A DNA stretch of 64,000 nt from Hyphomicrobiales bacterium (lineage in GTDB: Bacteria; Pseudomonadota; Alphaproteobacteria; Rhizobiales; Rhizobiaceae): positions 1 to 64,000 of the forward strand of contig UCCA01000002.1 in assembly GCA_900470805.1 (NCBI GenBank), read 5' to 3'. Shown piece by piece: positions 44,806 to 52,597 of the stretch. The position numbers and the translations under genes are program-made. Below the pieces are notes generated by a model. That model was not told where the DNA came from, ran no database searches, and was given only the letters and a program-made list of their open reading frames with translations. The stretch's first letter is position 1. Each line of letters begins with the position of its first letter.

Positions 44806-45378
44806 AAGAATATCCTGGTGGTTCGAATGGTGTTGATCCGGATGGCGGCGAGCGTGGCGGGAAGGAAATTTCAAGCGGGTTGTGGCTGCGGGAAAGGTGC
44901 CGTTCTGCCCGTGAGAGCTTTTACCGAACGGCACAAACTCTCGGACCGGTGATCACCCGTGTTGGTAAAATTGCTGATTGCTCGTGTCCGCGATGGTGAC
45001 GTGGCTCAGGAGATCGCCGTCATTCGCGTTATATTCTCAGGCGTTCGGCAGCTTTTCCTTTTCGACATTTCCCGTGTCCCAACTGGCTTTGATAAAAATC
45101 ATGAAGGACAGCCTAGGGAACAGCACGGAACCATTAAAGACCGGTCGTTCTTTTTCTATAGAAACAGTGGATTATTTGTCTCTGATTTCGGCCGTTTGAA
45201 GGATCATCGTTTTCCGGGTGCTGGACGGAGCTGATGCGGTGCAAACTTATCGAGAGCCGATGATCCCGCGTGGTGAAATTGTTGAGGCTTATTGTTTGCG
45301 ATCACAAGGGAAGGGACGCTGACCGAGTGGTTCACGAAAGGAACCAGATGCGTGGATTGACAGGCGGTTTGACGACGT
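44806..45378. promoter_or_regulatory. Long intergenic region upstream of the importer operon, with degenerate repeat and palindrome
   Basis: These 573 bases between bisC and the binding-protein gene have no supportable gene. Two imperfect direct copies of about 46 bp can be aligned at 44931-44977 and 45241-45285 (sharing CAAACT, GATC.CC and the GGT(A/G)AAATTG.TGA core). Between them is the perfect palindrome TTTCTATAGAAA (45153-45164) in AT-rich sequence. This is a rich regulatory region for an importer operon, with unidentified regulator. Confidence 0.4.
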
Positions 45379-47688
45379 TCAGTCGGTCGGGTCGCCGACA
45401 AATTTCATCAGTTCGAAAATCCGCACGGGCGGAAGTTCGCCGACGAAACGCTCGATTTCCACTTTGGTGAGTTGGCCGGTTGAGCCTTGCGCGAGTTGTG
45501 ACGTGCCGATGTCGCGCGTCAGAATATTCGGATTGCCGTGAATGCACATGGCCTTGTCCGCTGACCTATCATCCGGCTCGAACCACGCGCCCGTCGCAAG
45601 TTGCAGGACGCCCCGACGCAGATCGTTGCTCAGCATGGCAGCGGCGAGGCAACTGCCGCGCGCGTTGAACAGTCTGACGATTTCGCCATTCGAAATGCCA
45701 CGCTCGGCAGCATCGGCCGGGTTGATCCGCACCGGCTCCCGGCCCTTGATCTTGGTGGATCGGCTGAAATCGCCGTAGTCCAGCTGGCTGTGCAGACGCT
45801 GATGCGGCTGATTGGAGATCAGGTGAAGTGGAAAGTGGCTGTCGCTGCCTTCGACCTCTTGTCGTGGCGGATACCAATGCGGATGGCCGCGACAATCGTC
45901 GTAACCGAAGCTTTCGATGGTCTCGGAAAAAATCTCGATCTTTCCGGATGGTGTCTGCAGCGCGTTTGCGAGGGGATCGGCTCTAAACGCATTTGCCGGA
46001 CCGCCCATGTCGGGCTTGATCGGAAGGCGCAGTTCGCCCTTCTCCCAGAACACATCGAAATCCGGGGGCTCGTGTCCTCCCGCGGCGAGGGCCGCGCGGG
46101 TCGTCTCGAATAGAACCGAGAGCCACTCTTTGCTGCTGCGGTTTTCGGTGAAAGTCTCGAATTTCCCCAGGCAACGAGCGATCTCCGAAAAGATCGCATA
46201 ATCATCCCGTGCTTCGCCGACCGGTTCGATAAGCTTCTTCATCGCAATCATCAGCGGGTCGCGGTCCGCGGCGCCGATATCGTCGCGCTCGAGCGTTGTC
46301 GTCGCCGGCAGGATGATATCCGCATGGCGCGCCGACGACGTCCACGCCGTCTCGTGCACGATGATCGTCTCCGGCTTTTTGAATGCCGCACGCAGGCGGT
46401 TGATATCCTGATGATGATGGAACGGGTTGCCGCCTGCCCAGTAGACCAGGCGGATATCGGGATAGCGCATGGCCTGGCCATTATAGGCGTAGGCGGCGCC
46501 CGGATTGAGCAGCATGTCGGCGATGCGCGCGACGGGAATGAAGTCCGTCACAGGGTTCTTGAACTGGCTGAACGTCGGCAGTGGAACGCCGAGCAGGCTC
46601 TTGCCGATGTTGCCCAATGCGCCTAGCGAGTAGGAATAGCCACCGCCATCCAACCCCATCTGCCCCAGCATCGCGGCCAGCACGATGCCCATCCACACCG
46701 GCTGCTCGCCGTAGTCGGCCCGCTGCAGAGAATGACTGACGGTGATCAATGTTCTGGCGCCCGCCATCGCCCGCGCGAGACTCTCGATGCTATCGACGGG
46801 GATGCCACAAATCCCGGAAGCCCATCGGGCGGTCTTTTCCACACCATCCGTACGGCCCAGCAGATAGTCCTCGAAGCGCTCGTAGCCGACCGTGTATCGA
46901 TCGAGAAATTCGCGGTCATGCAGCTTTTCGCTGACAAGCACATGGGCAAGGGCGAGCATCAGCGCGACGTCGGTGCCCGGTATGATCGGCAGCCATTGCG
47001 CGCCGATCTCCTCGGGCGAATCGTCTTTCAGCGGGCTGACGAGCACGAAGCGGGCGCCGCGGGCACTCGCGCCGGCGAGCTTCTGGCGAACGATGTGCGC
47101 GCTGATGCCGCCGCCATGCACGTCGGCATTCTTGATCGCCATCCCGCCGAAGGCGACAACGATTTCGGTACTGCGCTCGATGGCATCCCAGGTCACGCTC
47201 TTGCGGTCGAAGTGGTCGTAGGGTCCCAACACGTGCGGGATGATCACCATTGCCGCACCGGAGCTGTAGGTGTTGACCGAGCGAACGTAGCCACCCAGGA
47301 CATTCAGGAACCTGTGGACCTGGCTCTGCGCGTGATGGAAACGGCCTGCACTCGACCAGCCGTAGGATCCGCCGAACACGGCCTGCGCACCGAACTCGCC
47401 GTAAACGCGGCTCAGCTCTTTCGCGACGATCTCCGACGCCTGCGGCCAACTGACCTCGACGTAGCCATCGGCACCCCGATCTTGCGCGTGGCCTGGCTTT
47501 CCCTCGAGCCATCCGCGCCTGATCGCCGGCCGTCGGATGCGTGCCGCACTATGGGTCACCGCTGATAGGTTGCCCAACAGCGGTGACGGATGTGGATCGT
47601 CGGGATGGGGCTGGATGTCCAGATGGCGATCGCTGTAACGGCCTGAAAATGCTCCCCAGTGGGAGCTGTGAGGCTTGAAGGTGTTCAT
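45379..47688 (-). CDS. bisC: Biotin/methionine-sulfoxide-reductase-type molybdoenzyme
   Basis: A 769-aa DMSO-reductase-family enzyme with bis-MGD cofactor. The Mo-ligand Ser lies in the GGSYGWSSAGRFHHAQSQ motif (Ser113 in W-x-S position). GGNPFHHHQDINRLRAAFKKPETIIVHETAWTSSARHADIILPATTTLERDDIG and the C-terminal ISNQPHQRLHSQLDYG match the TMAO/DMSO/biotin sulfoxide reductase group. There is no twin-Arg signal and no N-terminal Cys Fe-S cluster, so it is cytoplasmic like BisC, reducing biotin sulfoxide, Met-S-sulfoxide or a related compound. It follows the FAD-linked dehydrogenase gene by 46 bp, and its presence in the array supports sulfoxide chemistry. Confidence 0.9.
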   Translation of the reverse strand: MNTFKPHSSHWGAFSGRYSDRHLDIQPHPDDPHPSPLLGNLSAVTHSAARIRRPAIRRGWLEGKPGHAQDRGADGYVEVSWPQASEIVAKELSRVYGEFGAQAVFGGSYGWSSAGRFHHAQSQVHRFLNVLGGYVRSVNTYSSGAAMVIIPHVLGPYDHFDRKSVTWDAIERSTEIVVAFGGMAIKNADVHGGGISAHIVRQKLAGASARGARFVLVSPLKDDSPEEIGAQWLPIIPGTDVALMLALAHVLVSEKLHDREFLDRYTVGYERFEDYLLGRTDGVEKTARWASGICGIPVDSIESLARAMAGARTLITVSHSLQRADYGEQPVWMGIVLAAMLGQMGLDGGGYSYSLGALGNIGKSLLGVPLPTFSQFKNPVTDFIPVARIADMLLNPGAAYAYNGQAMRYPDIRLVYWAGGNPFHHHQDINRLRAAFKKPETIIVHETAWTSSARHADIILPATTTLERDDIGAADRDPLMIAMKKLIEPVGEARDDYAIFSEIARCLGKFETFTENRSSKEWLSVLFETTRAALAAGGHEPPDFDVFWEKGELRLPIKPDMGGPANAFRADPLANALQTPSGKIEIFSETIESFGYDDCRGHPHWYPPRQEVEGSDSHFPLHLISNQPHQRLHSQLDYGDFSRSTKIKGREPVRINPADAAERGISNGEIVRLFNARGSCLAAAMLSNDLRRGVLQLATGAWFEPDDRSADKAMCIHGNPNILTRDIGTSQLAQGSTGQLTKVEIERFVGELPPVRIFELMKFVGDPTD

Positions 47689-47734
47689 GCAACGGGCTCC
47701 TTGGTGATCGGGCAGTGTGCCGCGGGATTGACGC

Positions 47735-49111
47735 CTAGTGCGCCAGGATTTTCCCAGGGTTCATGATGCCATTCGGGTCGATTGCGTTCTTGATGACAGC
47801 CATGAGATCCACGGCGTCTCCGTGTTCTTTCCTGAGGTATTTGATCTTGCCGGTGCCGACGCCGTGTTCGCCGGTCGATGTTCCGCCGACGGAGATCGCG
47901 TATTCCACCATCTTGCTGTTGATGGCGGCAACCTCATCGAGCTCTTGCTGGTTCGTCGGATCCACAGCGAAAACGACATGGTAGTTTCCATCCCCAACAT
48001 GGCCAAGAATGGCGGCTGGCACGCTGCAATCACGCAAGAGTTCGCGAGTATCGAGAATGCAGGCGCCGAGTTGCGAGACCGGTACGCAGATATCGGAAGA
48101 CCAGCCCTTGGCATTGGCCCGCTGCGAGACGACCGCGTAGAACGCATTGTGACGGGCCTTCCACAGCCGGTTGCGCTCTTCGGGCGCATTGGCCCACTCG
48201 AAATCCTTGCCGCCATTCTCCTCGACGATGGCGGCGACCATCTCGACCTGTTCCTGAACACCGGCCGGAGAGCCATGGAATTCAAAGGCGAGCGTATCCT
48301 CGATCTTCAGCGACAGTTGCGAATAGGCGTTGACCGCTTCGATCAGGCCACGGTCCATCAACTCCATCCGCGCAACGGGAATACCGAGCTGGACGATCGC
48401 GATGGCGGCAGCCACGGCCTGTTCGACGCTTTCGAACGAGCAAAGCGCGGCCGAGATGGTTTCCGGAATGCCGTAAAGTCGCAACGTCACCTCGGTGATG
48501 ATGCCGAGCGTGCCTTCTGAGCCGACGAGAAGCCTGGTGAGGTCGTATCCGGCGGACGATTTGCGTGCCCGTCCGCCGGTTCGGATGATCTGCCCGCTCG
48601 GCAGCACGACGGTTAGCGACAACACGTTTTCGCGCATCGTGCCGTAGCGAACGGCATTCGTGCCCGATGCGCGCGTCGCCGCCATGCCGCCGATGGAGGC
48701 GTTGGCACCTGGATCGATCGGGAAAAACAGACCGACATCGCGCAGGTGCGTGTTCAATTGCTCACGGGTCACGCCGGCCTGCACCGTACAGTCTAGATCT
48801 TCAGCGCTGACGCGCAGCACCTCGGACATGCGCGACAGATCAATCGAGACGCCGCCGTTGACGGCTGCAAGGTGGCCCTCGAGCGACGTGCCGGCGCCGA
48901 ACGCGATCACAGGGACCCCGGCCGCCGCACACAGCGCGACGATTTCCGAGACCTCTTCGGTGCTCTCGGCGAAAACGACGGCGTCGGGAACGGCCGATGT
49001 GTGATGGGATTCTCCACGGCCGTGCTGTTCGCGAAGAGCGTGAGACACGGAAAAACGCTCGCCAAAGCGCGTGGACAGAGCATCAAGGACAGGGGCGATG
49101 GCGTCAGTCAT
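47735..49111 (-). CDS. FAD-linked D-2-hydroxyacid (D-lactate/glycolate) dehydrogenase
   Basis: A 458-aa flavoprotein of the GlcD/DLD family. The FAD-binding PCMH domain (about 35-215) contains VPVIAFGAGTSLEGHLAAVNGGVSIDLSRM and PIDPGANASIGGMAATRASGTNAVRYGTMRENVL. The C-terminal half has GHVGDGNYHVVFAVDP and GGTSTGEHGVGTGK, the metal- and substrate-binding motifs of D-lactate dehydrogenases. It oxidises a D-2-hydroxy acid to the 2-keto acid. ATG 49111 has AAGGGG upstream; the open frame extends further without support. It may work with the NAD(P)-dependent D-2-hydroxyacid dehydrogenases nearby in opposite directions. Confidence 0.9.
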   Translation of the reverse strand: MTDAIAPVLDALSTRFGERFSVSHALREQHGRGESHHTSAVPDAVVFAESTEEVSEIVALCAAAGVPVIAFGAGTSLEGHLAAVNGGVSIDLSRMSEVLRVSAEDLDCTVQAGVTREQLNTHLRDVGLFFPIDPGANASIGGMAATRASGTNAVRYGTMRENVLSLTVVLPSGQIIRTGGRARKSSAGYDLTRLLVGSEGTLGIITEVTLRLYGIPETISAALCSFESVEQAVAAAIAIVQLGIPVARMELMDRGLIEAVNAYSQLSLKIEDTLAFEFHGSPAGVQEQVEMVAAIVEENGGKDFEWANAPEERNRLWKARHNAFYAVVSQRANAKGWSSDICVPVSQLGACILDTRELLRDCSVPAAILGHVGDGNYHVVFAVDPTNQQELDEVAAINSKMVEYAISVGGTSTGEHGVGTGKIKYLRKEHGDAVDLMAVIKNAIDPNGIMNPGKILAH

Positions 49112-49235
49112 TTTTGGACCCCTTAAGGGTGAGGCCTGGGCCATGAATAGGAACGCGTCACCATGTCCGGTCTCGCAGGCATCATGCAAAAAAGTGACGG
49201 CCGGAGCTTCGGCTCTGGCCGTCATCGTGTCGACG

Positions 49236-49838
49236 TCAGGCAGACACAGCCTCGCCGTTCAGGTGGCGTTCCAGGAAGGGAAGGCTGTCCTGGCCCCAGT
49301 AGAGTTCGCCTTCGTAGCGGAACGTGGGAAAGCCAAATACGCCTGCGGACTTCGCCACGTCGTAGTTGGTGGTCCAGGTCGTCTTTGCGTCTTCCAACTG
49401 CGCGCGCGCCTCAAGGCTTCGGCCGTCAAGTCCGATGGAATCGGCGATTGCAATGCGAACCTCGGCGTTGCCGATATCCTTGGCGTGGCTCCAGAAGGCC
49501 TCCTGCAACGCCTTGGTCAGGCCGAGCCAATCCTTGCCTTCCAACTGCGCTGCAATCACAAGCAACGCAGCAGGGGTCGCGTCGGACAAGGCGGCGCGAT
49601 TGTCGAAGTTCAACTTCTTGCCGCGATAGGCCGCCCAACGCTTCAGGTCTTTTGTCCAATAGGCACGGCGGGCCTCGGGTCGGTTCTTGGACAGGATGCC
49701 GCCATTCTCTTCGGGAAGCCGGATGATGTATGGCTTGATCTCGGCGCCGAAACGGTCAGCCACCGCAGTGAATGCATCCAGGCCGATGAAAGCCCAAGGG
49801 GAACCAATTCCAAAAAAGTAATCAATCTGTTTGCTCAT
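49236..49838 (-). CDS. 2-hydroxychromene-2-carboxylate isomerase family protein (DsbA fold, kappa-GST-like)
   Basis: A 200-aa thioredoxin-fold protein of the HCCA isomerase/kappa glutathione transferase family. IDYFFGIGSPWAFIG carries the active-site Ser, ALQEAFWSHAKDIGNAEV the helical insertion, and SAGVFGFPTFRYEGELYWGQDSLPFLERHL the conserved cis-Pro and C-terminal motif. Naphthalene pathway members isomerise a hydroxychromene with glutathione; no other naphthalene gene is here, so a glutathione-dependent reaction on another compound is more likely. It lies 124 bp upstream of the FAD dehydrogenase gene. Confidence 0.87.
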   Translation of the reverse strand: MSKQIDYFFGIGSPWAFIGLDAFTAVADRFGAEIKPYIIRLPEENGGILSKNRPEARRAYWTKDLKRWAAYRGKKLNFDNRAALSDATPAALLVIAAQLEGKDWLGLTKALQEAFWSHAKDIGNAEVRIAIADSIGLDGRSLEARAQLEDAKTTWTTNYDVAKSAGVFGFPTFRYEGELYWGQDSLPFLERHLNGEAVSA

Positions 49839-50092
49839 GGTCTAATCTCAGATGCTGGGCCGTGGCCTGATGAAAAGTGGACAGCGGCAACCCTGATGTC
49901 GCCGCCGATGTGATTTAGTTCGCGACGGCAAGCCCGGCGTCGCGGATCAGCGCGCCGAACTGCTCGTAGTCTTCCTGGGCGAACGGCAAAGCACACGATA
50001 ATGCAAAAGGCGCCAAGCGGGCATGGATGACGTCCGATGTCTTGGTTCGCGTGCTTGGTATCAAGGTCTGTTCTTCCCAGTTCCCGTTCCGT

Positions 50093-51070
50093 CTAGTAGC
50101 CGCGACCGTCGATGACGACATCGGGAAGCGGCTCTCCGGCGAGGAAGCGATCGAGGTTTGCATGCAGCTTGGCCGCGATGCGCGATGCATTGTCTTCCGA
50201 CGACCACGAGATATGCGGCGTCAGCCGGATGTTCGGATGCGTATAGAACGGATGTCCGTCCGGCAATGGCTCCGGCGCCGTGACGTCGAGGGTCGCAGCG
50301 GCCAGCTGTCCGCTTTCGAGGGCTGCAAGCAATGCCTCGTCGTCGACTACCTCGCCGCGGCAAATGTTGACAAGATGAAGTCCGGGTTTTGCGGCCGAGA
50401 GGACCGCGCTATCGACAACGCGGCGGGTCAACGGGGTCAATGGTACGGAAAGCACGAGATGATCGACGTCGGCGATCATCTCCTCAAGCGTTCCGTAAAA
50501 CCGAACGCCGGAGGCGCTGCCGTCAGGCTGGCCGCGTCTGACGGCGCTCACCTTCATGCCGAGGGCCCCAAGCTTCTCCGCGCTTCGTTGGCCGATCGCC
50601 CCGAACCCGTAGAGACCGACGGACTTGCCGGAGACGAGGCCAAGGGTGCGCTTGTTCCAGCCGTCGCGGGAGTGGACCAGCACGTCGTTGAACAACCTTT
50701 TCTCGTGCGCGAAGATAGCGGCGACGACGTATTCCGCGATCGCCTCGGCGGAAATTCCGCGGCCGGTGGTGACAAGCGGTGCTTCAAAGACCCAATCGGG
50801 AAAGGCATCAATCCCGGCTGACGCAATCTGGATCCACTTCAGATTGAAAGGCCAGCCTTCCGGCTTTTCCTTCGGCGCATTTGCCCAGCCATGAAAGAAA
50901 GTGAAAAGAAAATCGGCTTCCTCGGGGACGTCCCAAGCCTCCGCTTTTTCCGTATAGTCGAGCACCACGGGCCGGCTGTCATGCTGGCGTAGGAACTCGG
51001 ACTGCTCGGCGTCAAGATTGCAGGCGATGACAGGCGGCACGTGCGCGCTGATCCGGGCTTCCTTGGGCAT
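50093..51070 (-). CDS. D-2-hydroxyacid dehydrogenase (third paralogue)
   Basis: A 325-aa D-isomer-specific 2-hydroxyacid dehydrogenase. The nucleotide motif GLYGFGAIGQRS is followed by SAVRRGQ, an Arg-rich NADP-type loop. The catalytic Arg is in NICRGEVVDD, Glu in APEPLPDGHP and His in LTPHISW. ATG 51070 follows AACAGGATTGAG; a GTG 48 nt upstream is an alternative. It heads the minus-strand array, with an AT-rich region of several short inverted repeats upstream, and is separated from the isomerase gene by 254 bp with no supportable gene. Confidence 0.87.
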   Translation of the reverse strand: MPKEARISAHVPPVIACNLDAEQSEFLRQHDSRPVVLDYTEKAEAWDVPEEADFLFTFFHGWANAPKEKPEGWPFNLKWIQIASAGIDAFPDWVFEAPLVTTGRGISAEAIAEYVVAAIFAHEKRLFNDVLVHSRDGWNKRTLGLVSGKSVGLYGFGAIGQRSAEKLGALGMKVSAVRRGQPDGSASGVRFYGTLEEMIADVDHLVLSVPLTPLTRRVVDSAVLSAAKPGLHLVNICRGEVVDDEALLAALESGQLAAATLDVTAPEPLPDGHPFYTHPNIRLTPHISWSSEDNASRIAAKLHANLDRFLAGEPLPDVVIDGRGY

Positions 51071-51576
51071 CTGCTCAATCCTGTTGCCTACGTTCGTGTT
51101 CCACGACAAATGGAGCACAAGAACGGTCGTTCTACTGTCGACCTTTAGGGCATGGCGATCGTTATTCGAAAGGAATAAAATTCCAATTCATTTCGATATT
51201 TTGAAATAAATTTGGATGATGTGGGTTTTCATTTTCTTTCATACGACCGCCGCTGGCGAACTGATTGCCGTTTTGGTTGTGCGCAGCTCGAAGCGCCAAT
51301 AGCGGAGAGTTTGAAATGCGTCCGGTGGCCGCTGGTGATGCGCTGTTTTCGGGTGGCAATCTGCTGGAAAGGCTCGACGCTGGGCGCGATCAAGATCAGG
51401 CTTCTACCGCTGGACCTCAACATCAATAGATCACGGCCCTCAGAACGGGGTCTCCCGGCCTGCGCGAAACCTGACCTCGCGCGCGAAATCGCTGAAGATC
51501 TCGCCGTCATGAGCGAGATCTACGGCACCACGGTGCGCTACAATGAGGCCGACGGGCTGATCGACGTTCTGCCGGC
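51071..51576. promoter_or_regulatory. AT-rich region with clustered short inverted repeats
   Basis: Upstream of the third dehydrogenase lie overlapping repeats: TTATTC-N5-GAATAA (51162-51178), GGAAT-N3-ATTCC (51172-51184) and ATTTC-N8-GAAAT (51190-51207). This is a likely promoter/operator for the leftward array. Rightwards to the TetR stop, an open frame ends at 51580 with a protein-like tail (LAREIAEDLAVMSEIYGTTV), perhaps a gene remnant, but it has no proper start. Confidence 0.45.
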
Positions 51577-52140
51577 TTAGGAACGATCTGCCGAGCAGGT
51601 GCCAAGAAGTCTCGCGGCGATCTCCTTGGCCGTCGTCGCAGCGTTCGCTTCGCGTCGAAGCACCGCGCCCGCAAGCGCCCCCTCATAGATCAGCAACAGC
51701 TGTTCGGCGAGTGCATCATCGGCGTCTGCACCAAGCAGGCCTTTGAAAAAGCTTTTCAGGAAAAGCTTGTGGCTGCGCGATGTCTGCTGGATCTCGGGGG
51801 AGCGCGGGTTCTCGATAGCCGCGATCAGAAACGCGCAGCCACGAAAATTTTCGGCGCTGGTTTTCCGTTCGAGGTTAGAGAACACGTCGAGGATGGGCTC
51901 CGCACCCGTGCGGTCGAGGGTAAGGCTCGACAGCTGTTCCCGCACTTGCATGTCGCGTTCGACGAGATAAGCGACGATCAGCGCTTCCTTGCTCTCGAAG
52001 TGGCGATAGAAGGTCGCTTTCGTTGTTCGCAGGTGCCTAACGAGCTCTGTCATCCCGACAAGATAGGTGCCGCCGGCGTAAAACACATCGCCGACGCGGG
52101 ACAGGATCTCATCGCGGGTGTGGGGGGAGATTGTCGTCAT
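51577..52140 (-). CDS. TetR/AcrR-family regulator
   Basis: A 187-aa TetR-type repressor. The N-terminal HTH is RDEILSRVGDVFYAGGTYLVGMTELVRHLRTTKATFYRHFESKEALIVAYL (about 9-60), with the typical TFYRHFESKEAL recognition-helix end. The rest is an all-helical ligand domain with the ENPRSPEIQQTSRSHKLFLKSFF pattern of the TetR_C_33-like group. It lies upstream of and codirectional with the D-2-hydroxyacid dehydrogenase, separated by 506 bp. Control of the neighbouring array is possible. Confidence 0.9.
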   Translation of the reverse strand: MTTISPHTRDEILSRVGDVFYAGGTYLVGMTELVRHLRTTKATFYRHFESKEALIVAYLVERDMQVREQLSSLTLDRTGAEPILDVFSNLERKTSAENFRGCAFLIAAIENPRSPEIQQTSRSHKLFLKSFFKGLLGADADDALAEQLLLIYEGALAGAVLRREANAATTAKEIAARLLGTCSADRS

Positions 52141-52597
52141 ACAGATATAGGCTCGTTGAGAGTAACGGATGAAAGGCTTGTTTGTAACTGTTTAAAGGAC
52201 GGGTAAGTACGTCAAGACAAGAATATCCAAATTCCGTAGCTCACGCGGTACAGCGGCGCATAAACACGGTTTGCAGCAGCGCTCGCGCGAGTTTTTCGCC
52301 TGCGGGCCGACAGCGCGCCTCGAAATCAGAGTGGCGCGCTGCGCGAACGCCTCAATGAGCGCTGTGCGGACCGATCGGATAGAAGCCAACCCGCCAACCC
52401 GAAAGGCGGATGCAGGCGCTTGGTTGACATCATCAAGTCCATGAACAGAAATGGCCGGATTGTGGCCCACTCAATAAATCGTGACAGATAGTGACAACTG
52501 TATTGCCACATCCGATGCAACCGGTTGCCAAAAAACCATAATTGTTCCACCTACATTAAAGACAAAGAGTCGGATTAAGATATTGGATCGAAGCTGA
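52141..52597. other. Intergenic region with a 12-bp palindrome upstream of prc
   Basis: No gene is supportable in these 457 bases. The palindrome GCAACCGGTTGC (52517-52528), of the central-CG kind bound by LacI-family proteins, lies 70 bp before the protease start in AT-rich sequence that probably contains its promoter. Confidence 0.4.

Noticed and set aside
49915..50190. Minus-strand frame overlapping the end of the third dehydrogenase gene
   Set aside because: Most of it overlaps a real gene in another frame. The free tail is too short to assign, though it could be a remnant.
52192..52470. Minus-strand frame of 92 codons between TetR and prc
   Set aside because: No ribosome site or family resemblance; probably chance.
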